A DNA stretch of 64,000 nucleotides from Saccoglossus kowalevskii (GCF_000003605.2 NW_003113394.1:1-64000); one strand, 5' to 3'; counted from the stretch's first letter, positions 13,156 through 27,300 are shown. Notes: generated by a model from the letters alone, not told the origin. A program made the numbers and translations.

Positions 13156-14404
13156 CACATTTATCTGTTAGTTATTGCAGTCATCACATTTATCTGTTAG
13201 CTATTGCTGTCATCACATATATCTGTTAGCTTTTGTCGTCATCTCATTTATCTGTTAGCTATTACAGTCATCACATTTATCTGTTAGATATTGCAGTCAT
13301 CACATTTATCTGTTACCTATTGCAGTCATCACATTTATCTGTTAGCTATTGCAGTCATCACGTTTATCTGTTAGCTACTGCAGTCATCACATATATCTGT
13401 TAGCCATTGCAGTCATCACATTTACATGTTAGCTATTGCAGTCATCACATTTATATGTTAGTTATTGCAGTCATCACATTTATCTGTTAGCTATTGCAGT
13501 CATCACAAATATCTGTTAGCTTTTGCCGTCATCCCATTTATATGTTAGCTATTACAGTCATCACATTTATCTGTTAACTATTGCAGTCATCTCATTTATC
13601 TGTTAGCTATTGCAGTCATCACATTTATCTGTTAGCTATTGCAGTCATCACATTTATCTGTTAGCTATTGCAGTCATCACATATATCTGTTAGCTATTGC
13701 AGTCATCACATATATCTGTTAGCTATTGCAGTCATCACATTTATCTGTTAGCTATTGCAGTCATCACATTTATCTGTTAGCTATTGCAGTCATCATATTT
13801 ATCTGTTAGCTATTGCAGTCATCACATTTATCTGTTAGCTATTGCAGTCATCACATTTATCTGTTAGCTATTGCAGTCATCACATTTATCTGTTAGTTAT
13901 TGCAGTCATCACATTTATCTGTTAGCTATTGCAGTCATCACATTTATCTGTTAGCTATTGCAGACATCACATTTATCTGTTAGCTATTGCAGTCATCACA
14001 TTTATCTGTTAGCTATTGCAGTCATCAAATTTATCTGTTAGCTATTGCAGTCATCACATTTATCTGTTGGCTATTTCAGTCATCACATATATCTGTTAGG
14101 TATTGCCGTCATCTCATTTATCTGTTAGCTATTGCAGTCATCACATTTATCTGTTAGCTATTGCAGTCATCACATTTATCTGTTAGCTATTGCAGTCATC
14201 ACATTTATCTGTTAGCTATTGCAGTCATCACATTTATCTGTTAGCTGTTGCAGTCATCACATTTATCTGTTAGCTACTGCAGTCATCACATATATCTGTT
14301 AGCTATTGCAGTCATCACATTTATCTGTTAGCTATTGCAGTCATCACATATATCTGTTAACTATTGAAGTCATCACATTTATCTGTTAGCTATTGCAGTC
14401 ATCA

Positions 14405-14700
14405 CATACTTCTGTTAGGTAATGCAGCCATCACATTTATCTGTTAGCTTTTGCAGTCATCACATTTATCTGTTAGTTATTGCAGTCATCTCATTTATCT
14501 ATTAGCTATTGCAGTCATTACATTTATCTGTTAGCTAATACAGTCATCACATTCATCTGTTAGCTATTGCAGTCATCACATATCTCTTAGCTATGCATTC
14601 ATCTCATTTATTTGTTAACTATGCAGTCATCACATTCATCTCTTAGCTATTGCAGTCATCACATATCTCTTAGCTATGCATTCATCTCATTTATTTGTTA
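14405..14700 (+). repeat. ATTCATC/CATATCTCTT block, copy 4
   Basis: It starts with CATACTTCTGTTAGGTAATG rather than the more common CGTACTTCTG. Three monomers within 14,590-14,690 are shortened by one base (TTAGCTATGCATTC twice, TTAACTATGCAG once), which no other complete copy shows as a group. Confidence 0.82.
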
Positions 14701-15040
14701 GCTATTGCAGTCATCACATTTATCTGTTAGCTATTGCAGTCATCACATTTATCTGTTAGCTATTGCAGTCATCACATTTATCTGTTAGCTATTGCAGTCA
14801 TCACATTTATCTGTTAGTTATTGCAGTTATCACATTTATCTGTTAGCTATTACAGTCATCACATTTATCTGTTAGCTATTGCAGTCATCACATTTATCTA
14901 TTGGCTATTTCAGTCATCACATATATCTGTTAGGTATTGCCGTCATCTCATTTATCTGTTAGCTATTGCAGTCATCACATTTATCTGTTAGCTATTGCAG
15001 TCATCACATTTATCTGTTAGCTATTGCAGTCATCACATTT

Positions 15041-17400
15041 ATCTGTTATCTGTTAGCTGTTGCAGTCATCACATTTATCTGTTAGCTACTGCAGTCATCA
15101 CATATATCTGTTAGCTATTGCAGTCATCACATTTATCTTTTCGCTACTGCAGTCATCACATATATCTGTTAGCTATTGCAGTCATCACATTAATCTGTTA
15201 GCTATTGCAGACATCACATTTATCTGTTAGCTATTGTAGTCATCACATTTATCTGTTAGCTATTGCAGTCATCACATTTATCTGTTAGTTATTGCAGTCA
15301 TCACATTTATCTGTCAGCTATTGCAGTCATCACATTAATCTGTTAGCTATTGCAGACATCACATTTATCTGTTAGCTATTGTAGTCATCACATTTATCTG
15401 TTAGCTATTGCAGTCATCACAGTTATCTGTTAGTTATTGCAGTCATCACATTTATCTGTTATCTATAGCAGTCATCACATATATCTGTTAGCTATTGCCG
15501 TCATCTCAATTATCTGTTAGCTATTGCAGTCATCACATTTATCTGTTAGCTATTGCAGTCATCACATTAATCTGTTAGTTATTGCAGCCATCACATATAT
15601 CTGCTAGCTATTGCAGTCATCACATTTATCTGTTAGCTATTTCAGTCATCACATATATATGTTAGTTATTGCAGTCATCACATTTATCTGTTAGCTATTG
15701 CAGTCATCACATTTATCTGTTAGTTATTGCAGCCATCACATATATCTGCTAGCTATTGCAGTCATCACATTTATCTGTTAGCTATTTCAGTCATCACGTA
15801 CTTCTGTTAGGTAATGCAGCCATCACATTTATCTGTTAGCTTTTGCAGTCATCACATTTATCTGTTGGTTATTGCAGTCATCTCATTTATCTATTAGCTA
15901 TTGCAGTCATTACATTTATCTGTTAGCTAATACAGTCATCACATTCATCTGTTAGCTATTGCAGTCATCACATATCTCTTAGCTATTGCATTCATCTCAT
16001 TTATTTGTTAGCTATTGCAGTCATCACATTCATCTCTTAGCTATTGCAGTCATCACATATCTCTTAGCTATTGCATTCATCTCATTTATTTGTTAGGTAT
16101 TGCAGTCATCACATTTATCTGTTAGCTATTGCAGTCATCACATTTATCTGTTAGCTATTGCAGTCATCACATTTATCTGTTAGCTATTGCAGTCATCACA
16201 TTTATCTGTTAGTTATTGCAGTTATCACATTTATCTGTTAGCTATTACAGTCATCACATTTATCTGTTAGCTATTGCAGTCATCACATTTATCTGTTAGC
16301 TATTGCAGTCATCACATTTATCTATTGGCTATTTCAGTCATCACATATATCTGTTAGGTATTGCCGTCATCTCATTTATCTGTTAGCTATTGCAGTCATC
16401 ACATTTATCTGTTAGCTATTGCAGTCATCACATTTATCTGTTAGCTATTGCAGTCATCACATTTATCTGTTATCTGTTAGCTGTTGCAGTCATCACATTT
16501 ATCTGTTAGCTACTGCAGTCATCACATATATCTGTTAGCTATTGCAGTCATCACATTTATCTTTTCGCTACTGCAGTCATCACATATATCTGTTAGCTAT
16601 TGCAGTCATCACATTTATCTGTTAGCTATTGCAGTCATCACATTTATCTGTTAGCTATTGCAGTCATCACATTTATCTGTTAGCTATTGCAGTCATCACA
16701 TTTATCTGTTAGTTATTGCAGTCATCACATTTATCTGTCAGCTATTGCAGTCATCACATTAATCTGTTAGCTATTGCAGACATCACATTTATCTGTTAGC
16801 TATTGCAGTCATCACATTTATCTGTTAGCTATTGTAGTCATCACATTTATCTGTTAGCTATTTCAGTCATCACATTTATCTGTTAGCTATTGCAGCCATC
16901 ATATATATCTGTTACCTATTGCAGTCATCACATTTATCTGTTAGCTATTTCAGTCATAACATTTATCTGTTAGCTATTGCAGTCATCACATTTATCTGTT
17001 AGTTATTGCAGTCATCACATTTATCTGTTAGCTATTGCAGTCATCACATTTATCTGTTAGTTATTGCAGTCATCACATTTATCTGTTAGCTATTACAGTC
17101 ATCACATTTATCTGTTAGCTATTGCAGTCATCACATTTATCTGTTAGCTATTGCAGTCATCACATTTATCTATTGGCTATTTCAGTCATCACATATATCT
17201 GTTAGGTATTGCCGTCATCTCATTTATCTGTTAGCTATTGCAGTCATCACATTTATCTGTTAGCTATTGCAGTCATCACATTTATCTGTTAGCTATTGCA
17301 GTCATCACATTTATCTGTTATCTGTTAGCTGTTGCAGTCATCACATTTATCTGTTAGCTACTGCAGTCATCACATATATCTGTTAGCTATTGCAGTCATC
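15041..17400 (+). repeat. 36-bp long-monomer cassettes, cluster 2
   Basis: ATCTGTTATCTGTTAGC starts at 15,041, 16,465 and 17,313. The 1,424-bp and 848-bp intervals are whole numbers of monomers once the 7-base duplication is counted. The first interval includes a complete ATTCATC block and has exactly the same length as 57,548-58,972. The third cassette leads, 728 bp later, to the GTACTTCTG block at 18,041, the same distance as 36,959 to 37,687. Confidence 0.88.
15791..16095 (+). repeat. ATTCATC/CATATCTCTT block, copy 5
   Basis: This complete copy has CACGTACTTCTG, TTAGGTAATGCAGCC, TTGGTTATTG, AATACAG, ATTCATC and two rounds of CATATCTCTT/TTTATTTG. It is preceded by TTTCAG, and a GCAGCCATC with ATATATCTGCTAGC monomer lies two monomers upstream, as at 18,031 and 37,687. 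Confidence 0.85.
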
Positions 17401-18030
17401 ACATTTATCTGTTAGCTATTGCAGTCATCACATTTATCTGTTAGCTATTGCAGTCATCACATTTATCTGTTAGCTATTGCAGTCATCACATTTATCTGTT
17501 AGTTATTTCAGTCATCACATTTATCTGTCAGCTATTGCAGTCATCACATTAATCTGTTAGCTATTGCAGACATCACATTTATCTGTTAGCTATTGCAGTC
17601 ATCACATTTATCTGTTAGCTATTGTAGTCATCACATTTATCTGTTAGCTATTACAGTCATCACAGTTATCTGTTAGTTATTGCAGTCATCACATTTATCT
17701 GTTATCTATAGCAGTCATCACATATATCTGTTAGCTATTGCCGTCATTTCAATTATCTGTTAGCTATTGCAGTCATCACATTTATCTGTTAGCTATTGCA
17801 GTCATCACATTTATCTGTTAGTTATTGCAGCCATCACATATATCTGCTAGCTATTGCAGTCATCACATTTATCTGTTAGCTATTTCAGTCATCACATATA
17901 TATGTTAGTTATTGCAGTCATCACATTTATCTGTTTGCTATTGCAGTCATCACATTTATCTGTTAGTTATTGCAGCCATCACATATATCTGCTAGCTATT
18001 GCAGTCATCACATTTATCTGTTAGCTATTT

Positions 18031-18340
18031 CAGTCATCACGTACTTCTGTTAGGTAATGCAGCCATAACATTTATCTGTTAGCTTTTGCAGTCATCACAT
18101 TTATCTGTTGGTTATTGCAGTCATCTCATTTATCTATTAGCTATTGCAGTCATTACATTTATCTGTTAGCTAATAGAGTCATCACATTCATCTGTTAGCT
18201 ATTGCAGTCATCACATATCTCTTAGCTATTGCATTCATCTCATTTATTTGTTAGCTATTGCAGTCATCACATTCATCTCTTAGCTATTGCAGTCATCACA
18301 TATCTCTTAGCTATTGCATTCATCTCATTTATTTGTTAGC
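18031..18340 (+). repeat. ATTCATC/CATATCTCTT block, copy 6
   Basis: A complete copy with GTACTTCTG at 18,041. It shares CATAAC and AATAGAGTC with the copy at 9,632, distinguishing these two from the AATACAGTC copies. Confidence 0.85.
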
Positions 18341-19549
18341 TATTGCAGTCATCACATTTATCTGTTAGCTATTGCAGTCATCACATTTATCTGTTAGCTA
18401 TTGCAGTCATCACATTTATCTGTTAGCTATTGCAGTCATCACATTTATCGTTAGCTATTGCAGTCATCACATTTATCTGTTAGTTATTGCAGTCATCACA
18501 TTTATCTGTTAGCTATTGAAGTCATCATATTTATCTGTTAGCTATTGCAGACATCACATTCATCTGTTAGCTATTACAATCATCACATTTATCTGTTAGT
18601 TATTGCAGTCATCACATTTATCTGTTAGCTATTGCAGTCATCACATATATCTGTTAGCTTTTGTCGTCATCTCATTTGTCTGTTAGCTATTACAGTCCTC
18701 ACATTTATCTGTTAGCTATTGCCGTCATCTCATTTATCTGTTAGCTATTGCAGTCATCACATTTATCTGTTGGCTACTGCAGTCATCACATTTATCTGTG
18801 AGTTATTGCAGTCATCACATTTATCTGTTAGCTATTGCAGTCATCACATTTATCTGTTAGCTATTGCAGTCATCACATTTATCTGTTAGCTATTGCAGTC
18901 ATCACATTTATCTGTTAGCTATTGCAGTCATCACATTTATCTGTTAGTTATTGCAGCCATCACATTTATCTGTTAGCTATTGCAGTCATCACATTTATCT
19001 GTTAGTTATTGCAGTCATCTCATTTATCTGTTAGCTATTGCAGTCATCACATTTATCTTTTAGCTATTGCAGTCATCACATGTATCTGTTAGCTATTGCA
19101 GTCATCACATTTATCTGTTAGCTATTGTAGTCATCACATTTATCTGTTAGCTATTGCATTCATCACATTTATCTGTTAGTTATTGCAGTCATCGCATTTA
19201 TCTGTTAGCTATTGTAGTCATCATATTTATCTGTTAGCTATTGCAGACATCACATTCATCTGTTAGCTATTGCAATCATCACATTTATCTGTTAGTTATT
19301 GCAGTCATCACATTTATCTGTTAGCTATTGCAGTCATCACATTTATCTGTTAGCTACTGCAGTCATCACATTTATCTATTAGTTATTGCAGTCATCACAT
19401 TTATCTGTTAGCTATTGCAGTCATCACATTTATCTGTTAGCTATTGCAGTCATCTTATATATCTGTTAGCTATTGCAGTCATCACATTTATCTGTTAGCT
19501 ATTGCAGTCATCACATTTATCTGTTAGCTATTGCAGTCATCACATTTAT

Positions 19550-20075
19550 CTTTTAAGATATTGCAATCATCACATTTATCTGTTAGTTATTGCAGTCATC
19601 ACATTTATCTGTTAGCTATTGCAGTCATCACATGTATCTGTTAGCTATTGCAGTAATCACATTTATCTGTTAGTTATTGCAGTCATCACATTTATCTGTT
19701 AGCTATTGCCGTCATCTCATTTATCTGTTAGCTATTGCAGTCATCACATTTATCTGTTAGCTATTGCAGTCATCACATTTATCTGATTGTTATTGCAGTC
19801 ATCACATTTATCTGTTAGCTATTGCTGTCATCACATTTATCTGTTAGCTATTGCAGTCATCACATTTATCTGTTAGCTATTGCAGTCATCACATTTATCT
19901 GTTAGCTATTGCAGTCATCCCATTTATCTGTTACTTATAGCAGTCATCGCATTTATCTGTTAGCTGTTGCCGTCATCTCATTTATCTGTTAGCTATTACA
20001 TTCATCACATTTATCTGTTAGCTATTGCCGTCATCTCATTTATCTGTTCGCTATTGCAGTCATCACATTTATCTG
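19550..20075 (+). repeat. Segment related to 1,376-1,900
   Basis: CTTTTAAG (19,550), CTGATTGTTATTG (about 19,793), CATCCCATTT with TTACTTATAGCAG (19,916), TGTTGCCGTC and ATTACATTCATC occur in the same order as at 1,376, 1,609, 1,742 and 1,790-1,820, with one-monomer length differences. Partial versions lie at 5,014-5,450 and 42,416-42,690. Confidence 0.75.
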
Positions 20076-20087
20076 TTAGTTATTGCA

Positions 20088-20115
20088 GTCATCCACATTT
20101 ATCTGTTGGCTATGC
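20088..20115 (+). repeat. Irregular monomers at a type I/type II boundary
   Basis: Two successive monomers are out of register: CATCCACATTT has one extra base and TTGGCTATGCAG lacks one. Variant composition changes from type I to type II at this point. Confidence 0.6.
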
Positions 20116-20160
20116 AGTCATCACATATATCTGTTAGCTATTGCAGTCATCACATTTATC

Positions 20161-20280
20161 TGTTGGCTATTGCAGTCATCACATTTATCTGTTAGCTATT
20201 GCAGTCATCACATTTATTTGTTAGCTATTGCAGTCATCATATTTATCTGTTAGGTATTGCAGTCATCACATTTATCTGTT
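20161..20280 (+). repeat. Segment identical to 35,881-36,000
   Basis: All 120 bases compared agree, with offset 15,720. It includes TGTTGGC, CATTTATTTG, CATCATATTT and TTAGGTATTG variants. Beyond 36,000 the other copy has one extra monomer (TCTATTAGC), after which the similarity continues to the breakpoint at 36,186. Confidence 0.88.
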
Positions 20281-22269
20281 AGCTATTGCAGTCATCACAT
20301 TTATCTGTTAGCAATTGCAGCCATCACATTTATTTGTTAGTTATTGTAGTCATCACATTTATCTGTTAGCTATTGCAGTCATCACATATATATGTTAGTT
20401 TTTGTAGCCATCACATTTATCTTTTAGCTATTGCAGTCATCCATTAATCTGTTAGCTATTGCAGTCATCACATTTATCTGTTAGCTATTGCAGTTATCAC
20501 ATTTATCTGTTAGGTATTGTAGTCATCACATTTATCTGTTAGCTATTGCAGTCATCACATTTATCTGTTAGCAATTGCAGTCATCACATTTATCTGTTAG
20601 CTATTGCAGTGATCACATTTATCTGTTAGCTATTGCAGTCATCACATTTATCTGTTAGCTATTGCAGTCATCACATATATCTGCTAGCTATTGTAGTCAT
20701 CACATGTATCCGTTAGTTATTGCAGCCATCACATTTATCTGTTAGCTATTGCAGTCATCACATTTATCTGTTGGTTATTGCAGTCATCACATATATCTGT
20801 TAGGTATTGCAGCCATCACATTTATCTGTTAGCTATTGCAGTCATCACATTTATCTGTTAGCTATTGCAGTCATCATATATATCTGTTACCTATTGCAGT
20901 CATCACATTTATCTGTTAGCTATTTCAGTCATAACATTTATCTGTTAGCTATTGCAGTCATCACATTTATCTGTTAGCTATTGCAGTCATCACATTTATC
21001 TGTTAGCTATTGCAGTCATCACATTTATCTGTTAGCTATTGCAGTCATCACATTTATCTGTTAGCTATTGCAATCATCACATATATCTGTTAGCTATTGC
21101 AGTCATCTCATTTATCTGTTAGTTATTGCAGCCATCACATTTATCTGTTACCTATTGCAGTCATCACATTTATCTGTTAGCTATTGCAGTCATCACATAT
21201 ATCTGTCAGTTATTGCAGCCATCACATTTATCTGTTAGCTATTGCAGTCATCACATTTATCTGTTAGCTATTGCAGTCATCACATTTATCTGTTAGCTAT
21301 TGCAGTCATCACATATATCTGTTAGCTATTGCAGTCATCTCATTTATTTGTTAGTTATTGCAGCCATCACATTTATCTGTTAGCTATTGCAGTCATCTCA
21401 TTTATTTGTTAGTTATTGCAGCCATCACATTTATCTGTTAGCTATTGCAGTCATCACATTTATCTGTTAGCTATTGCAGTCATCACATATATCTGTCAGT
21501 TATTGCAGCCATCACATTTATCTGTTAGCTATTGCAGTCATCTCATTTATCTGTTAGTTATTGCAGCCATCACATTTATCTTTTAGCTATTGCAGTCATC
21601 ACATTTATCTGTTAGCTATTGCAGTCATCACATATATCTGTTAGTTACTGCAGCCATCACATTTATCTGTTAGCTATTGCAGTCATCACATTTATCTTTT
21701 TGCTATTGTAGTCATCACATATATCTGTTAGTTATGGCACCCATCACATTTATCTGTTAGTTATTGCAGTCATCACATTTATCTGTTAGTTATTGCAGTC
21801 ATCACATTTATCTGTTAGCTATTGCAGCCATCTCATATATATGTTAGCTATTGCAGTCATCACATTTATCTGTTAGCTATTGTAGTCATCTCATTTATCT
21901 GTTAGTTATTGCAGTCATCATATTTATCTGTTAGCTATTGTAGTCATCACATTTATCTGTTAGTTATTACAGCCATCACATTTATCTGTTAGCTATTGCA
22001 GTCATCACATTTATCAGTTAGCTATTGCAGTCATCACATATATCTGTTAGTTATTACAGCCATCACATTTATCTGTTAGCTATTGCAGTCATCACATATA
22101 TCTGCTAGCTATTGCAGTCATCACATTTATCTGCTAGCTATTGCAGTCATCACATTTATCTGTTAGCTATTGCAGTCATCACATATATCTGCTAGCTATT
22201 GCAGTCATCACATTTATCTGTTAGCTATTGCAGTCATCACATATATCTGCTAGCTATTGGAGTCATCAC

Positions 22270-23160
22270 ATGTATCTGTTAGCTATTGCACTCATCACAT
22301 TTATCTGTTAGTTATTGCAGTCATCACATTTATCTGTTAGTTATTACAGCCATCACATTTATCTGTTAGCTATTGCAGTCATCACATTTATCAGTTAGCT
22401 ATTGCAGTCATCACATTTATCTGTTGGCTATTGCAGTCATCACATATATCTGTTAGGTATTGCAGTCATCTCATTTATCTGTTAGCTATTGCAGTGATCA
22501 CATTTATCTGTTAGCTATTGCAGTCATCTCATTTATCTGTTAGCTGTTGCAGTCATCACATTTATCTGTTAGCTATTGCAGTCATCACATTTATCTGTTA
22601 GCTATTGCAGTCATCACATATCTCTTAGCTATTGCAGTCATCTCATTTATCTGTTAGCTATTACAGTGATCACATTTATCTGTTAGTTATTACATCCATC
22701 ACATTTATTTGTTAGCTATTGCAGTCATCATATTTATCTGTTAGGTATTGCAGTCATCACATTTAACTGTTAGCTATTGCAGTCATCACATTTATCTGTT
22801 AGCTATTGCAGTCATCACATTTATTTGTTAGTTATTGTAGTCATCACATTTATCTGTTAGCTATTGCAGTCATCCATTAATCTGTTAGCTATTGCAGTCA
22901 TCACATTTGTCTGTTAGCTATTGCAGTCATCACATTTATTTGTTAGTTATTGTAGTCATCACATTTATCTGTTAGCTATTGCAGTCATCACATACATATG
23001 TTAGTTTTTGCAGCCATCACATTTATCTTTTAGCTATTGCAGTCATCCATTAATCTGTTAGCTATTGCAGTCATCACATTTATCTGTTAGCTATTGCAGT
23101 CATCACATGTATCTGTTAGTTATTGCAGCCATCACATTTATCTGTTAGCTATTGCAGTAA
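22270..23160 (+). repeat. 890-bp block, duplicated at 24,441-25,331
   Basis: TTAGGTATTGCAGTC (near 22,453/24,624), TTACATCC, TTTAACTG, CATCCATTAATC, CATTTGTCTG, CATACATATG and GCAGTAATC all recur at a constant offset of 2,171 bp. I noticed one internal mismatch (GTTGCAG versus ATTGCAG near 22,543), so the copies are nearly identical. They part after GCAGTAATCACATG. Confidence 0.88.
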
Positions 23161-24389
23161 TCACATGTATCTGTTAGTTATTGCAGCCATCACATTTATC
23201 TGTTAGCTATTGCAGCCATCTCATATATCTGTTAGCTATTGCAGTCATCACATTTATCTGTTAGCTATTGTAGTCATCTCATTTATCTGTTAGCTATTGC
23301 AGTCATCACATTTATCTGTTGGCTATTGCAGTCATCACATTTATCTGTTAGTTATTGCAGCCATCACATTTATCTGTTAGCTATTGCAGTCATCACATTT
23401 ATCTGTTAGCTATTGCAGTCATCACATTTATCTGTTAGCTATTGCAGTCATCACATTAATCTGTTAGCTATTGCAGTCATCACATTTATCTTTTAGCTAT
23501 TGTAGTCATCACATATATCTGTTAGTTATGGCAGCCATCACATTTATCTGTTAGCAATTGCAGTCATCACATTTATCTCTTAGCTATTGCAGTCATCACA
23601 TTTATCTGTTGGCTATTGCAGTAATCACATGTATCTGTTAGTTATTGCAGCCATCACATTTATCTGTTAGCTATTGCAGCCATCTCATATATCTGTTAGC
23701 TATTGCAGTCATCACATTTATCTGTTAGCTATTGTAGTCATCTCATTTATCTGTTAGCTATTGCAGTCATCATATTTATCTGTTAGCTATTTCAGTCATC
23801 ACATTTATCTGTTAGCTATTGCAGTCATCACATATATCTGTTAGTTATTGCAGTCATCACATATATCTGCTAGCTATTGCAGTCATCACATTTATCTGTT
23901 AGTTATTGCAGCCATCACATTTATCTGTTAGCTATTGCAGTCATCACATTTATCTGTTAGCTATTGCAGTCATCACATTTATCTGTTAGCTATTGCAGTC
24001 ATCACATTAATCTGTTAGCTATTGCAGTCATCACATTTATCTTTTAGCTATTGTAGTCATCACATATATCTGTTAGTTATTGCAGCCATCACATTTATCT
24101 GTTAGCTATTGCAGTCATCACATTTATCAGTTAGCTATTGCAGTCATCACATATATCTGCTAGCTATTGCAGTCATCACATTTATCTGTTAGCTACTGCA
24201 GTCATCACATATATCTGTTAGTTATTACAGCCATCACATTTATCTGTTAGCTATTGCAGTCATCACATATATCTGCTAGCTATTGGAGTCATCACATGTA
24301 TCTGTTAGCTATTGCCGTCATCTCATTTATCTGTTAGCTATTGCAGTCATCACATTTATCTGTTAGCTATTGCAGTCATCACATTTATC

Positions 24390-24788
24390 TGTTAGTTATT
24401 GCAGTCATCACATATATCTGCTAGCTATTGCAGTCATCACATATATCTGTTAGCTATTGCAGTCATCACATTTATCTGTTAGTTATTGCAGTCATCACAT
24501 TTATCTGTTAGTTATTACAGCCATCACATTTATCTGTTAGCTATTGCAGTCATCACATTTATCAGTTAGCTATTGCAGTCATCACATTTATCTGTTGGCT
24601 ATTGCAGTCATCACATATATCTGTTAGGTATTGCAGTCATCTCATTTATCTGTTAGCTATTGCAGTGATCACATTTATCTGTTAGCTATTGCAGTCATCT
24701 CATTTATCTGTTAGCTATTGCAGTCATCACATTTATCTGTTAGCTATTGCAGTCATCACATTTATCTGTTAGCTATTGCAGTCATCAC
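24390..24788 (+). repeat. Segment duplicated at 51,750-52,148
   Basis: Six consecutive 60-base rows from 24,421 to 24,780 are the same as 51,781 to 52,140 (offset 27,360) in every base compared. Beyond, this copy continues with CATATCTCTT and the other with CATTTATC and GCAATCATC. Confidence 0.9.
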
Positions 24789-25399
24789 ATATCTCTTAGC
24801 TATTGCAGTCATCTCATTTATCTGTTAGCTATTACAGTGATCACATTTATCTGTTAGTTATTACATCCATCACATTTATTTGTTAGCTATTGCAGTCATC
24901 ATATTTATCTGTTAGGTATTGCAGTCATCACATTTAACTGTTAGCTATTGCAGTCATCACATTTATCTGTTAGCTATTGCAGTCATCACATTTATTTGTT
25001 AGTTATTGTAGTCATCACATTTATCTGTTAGCTATTGCAGTCATCCATTAATCTGTTAGCTATTGCAGTCATCACATTTGTCTGTTAGCTATTGCAGTCA
25101 TCACATTTATTTGTTAGTTATTGTAGTCATCACATTTATCTGTTAGCTATTGCAGTCATCACATACATATGTTAGTTTTTGCAGCCATCACATTTATCTT
25201 TTAGCTATTGCAGTCATCCATTAATCTGTTAGCTATTGCAGTCATCACATTTATCTGTTAGCTATTGCAGTCATCACATGTATCTGTTAGTTATTGCAGC
25301 CATCACATTTATCTGTTAGCTATTGCAGTAATCACATGTATCTGTTAGTTATTACAGCCATCACATTTATCTGTTAGCTATTGCAGTCATCACATTTAT

Positions 25400-26490
25400 C
25401 AGTTAGCTATTGCAGTCATTACATTTATCTGTTAGCTATTGCAGTCATCACATTTATCTGTTAGCTATTGCAGTCATCACATTTATCTGTTAGCTATTGC
25501 AATCATCACATATATCTGTTAGCTATTGCAGTCATCTCATTTATCTGTTAGTTATTGCAGCCATCACATTTATCTGTTAGCTATTGCAGTCATCACATTT
25601 ATCTGTTAGCTATTGCAGTCATCACATATATCTGTCAGTTATTGCAGCCATCACATTTATCTGTTAGCTATTGCAGTCATCACATTTATCTGTTAGCTAT
25701 TGCAGTCATCACATTTATCTGTTAGCTATTGCAGTCATCACATATATCTGTTAGCTATTGCAGTCATCTCATTTATTTGTTAGTTATTGCAGCCATCACA
25801 TTTATCTGTTAGCTATTGCAGTCATCACATTTATCTGTTAGCTATTGCAGTCATCACATTTATCTGTCAGTTATTGCAGCCATCACATTTATCTGTTAGC
25901 TATTGCAGTCATCTCATTTATCTGTTAGTTATTGCAGCCATCACATTTATCTTTTAGCTATTGCAGTCATCACATTTATCTGTTAGCTATTGCAGTCATC
26001 ACATATATCTGTTAGTTACTGCAGCCATCACATTTATCTGTTAGCTATTGCAGTCATCACATTTATCTTTTTGCTATTGTAGTCATCACATATATCTGTT
26101 AGTTATGGCACCCATCACATTTATCTGTTAGTTATTGCAGTCATCACATTTATCTGTTAGTTATTGCAGTCATCACATTTATCTGTTAGCTATTGCAGCC
26201 ATCTCATATATATGTTAGCTATTGCAGTCATCACATTTATCTGTTAGCTATTGTAGTCATCTCATTTATCTGTTAGTTATTGCAGTCATCATATTTATCT
26301 GTTAGCTATTGTAGTCATCACATTTATCTGTTAGTTATTACAGCCATCACATTTATCTGTTAGCTATTGCAGTCATCACATTTATCAGTTAGCTATTGCA
26401 GTCATCACATATATCTGTTAGTTATTACAGCCATCACATTTATCTGTTAGCTATTGCAGTCATCACATATATCTGCTAGCTATTGCAGTC
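25400..26490 (+). repeat. 1.1-kb block, duplicated at 52,616-53,706
   Basis: GTCATTACATTT (25,415/52,631), GCAATCATC (25,499/52,715) and ATATATCTGCTAGC at the far end (about 26,467/53,683) share the offset 27,216. A related copy at about 20,980-22,180 runs at offset 4,429, changing to 4,371 after a two-monomer insertion near 21,390. Confidence 0.87.
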
Positions 26491-26533
26491 ATCACATTTA
26501 TCTGTTAGCTATTGCAGTCATCACATTTATCTG

Positions 26534-27220
26534 TTAGCTATTGCAATCATCACATATATCTGTTAGCTATTGCAGTCATCTCATTTATCTGTTAGTTATT
26601 GCAGCCATCACATTTATCTGTTAGCTATTGCAGTCATCACATTTATCTGTTAGCTATTGCAGTCATCACATATATCTGTCAGTTATTGCAGCCATCACAT
26701 TTATCTGTTAGCTATTGCAGTCATCACATTTATCTGTTAGCTATTGCAGTCATCACATTTATCTGTTAGCTATTGCAGTCATCACATATATCTGTTAGCT
26801 ATTGCAGTCATCTCATTTATTTGTTAGTTATTGCAGCCATCACATTTATCTGTTAGCTATTGCAGTCATCACATTTATCTGTTAGCTATTGCAGTCATCA
26901 CATATATCTGTCAGTTATTGCAGCCATCACATTTATCTGTTAGCTATTGCAGTCATCTCATTTATCTGTTAGTTATTGCAGCCATCACATTTATCTTTTA
27001 GCTATTGCAGTCATCACATTTATCTGTTAGCTATTGCAGTCATCACATATATCTGTTAGTTACTGCAGCCATCACATTTATCTGTTAGCTATTGCAGTCA
27101 TCACATTTATCTGTTAGCTACTGCAGTCATCACATTAATCTGTTAGCTATTGCAGTCATCACATTTATCTTTTTGCTATTGTAGTCATCACATATATCTG
27201 TTAGTTATGGCACCCATCAC
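26534..27220 (+). repeat. Second tandem copy of the 25.5-kb block (1,044-bp spacing)
   Basis: GCAATCATC at 26,543 is exactly 36 monomers (1,044 bp) after the one at 25,499. The CTTTTTGCTATTGTAG/TATGGCACCC monomers follow at 27,164-27,211, with two extra monomers (TTAGCTACTGCAG and CATTAATC) relative to the first copy. Confidence 0.82.
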
Positions 27221-27300
27221 ATATATCTGCTAGCTATTGTAGTCATCACATGTATCTGTTAGTTATTGCAGTCATCACATATATCTGCTAGCTATTGCAG
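26880..27300 (+). repeat. Segment duplicated at 51,373-51,793
   Basis: ATATATCTGTCAG, CTTTTTGC, TATGGCACCC (27,208/51,701) and ATATATCTGCTAGC recur at constant offset 24,493. Confidence 0.84.

Larger units (their letters stand above)
12841..20095 (+). repeat. Type I array domain 3
   Basis: Type I markers return: ATTCATC/CATATCTCTT blocks starting near 12,985, 14,405, 15,791 and 18,031; 36-bp long monomers at 15,041, 16,465 and 17,313; a CTTTTAAG monomer at 19,550; and GTCGTCATC near 18,664. No GTGATCAC monomer was noticed. The last part (about 19,550-20,075) repeats the order seen at 1,376-1,900: CTTTTAAG, then CTGATTGTTATTG, then CATCCCATTT with TTACTTATAGC, then ATTACATTCATC. The domain ends at a small cluster of irregular monomers at 20,088-20,115. 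Confidence 0.68.
20096..27300 (+). repeat. Type II array domain 4
   Basis: GCAGCCATC, TGTTGGCTATTG, TATCAGTTAG, CATCCATTAATC and TATGGCACCC monomers dominate, with GTGATCAC near 22,495, 22,676, 24,666 and 24,838. The domain consists mostly of near-identical blocks: about 22,270-23,160 copied at 24,441-25,331, and about 20,980-22,180 related to 25,400-26,490, which is itself followed by a further copy 1,044 bp downstream. It passes into type I sequence near 27,300 without a visible scar. No gene or inserted element was found. Confidence 0.7.
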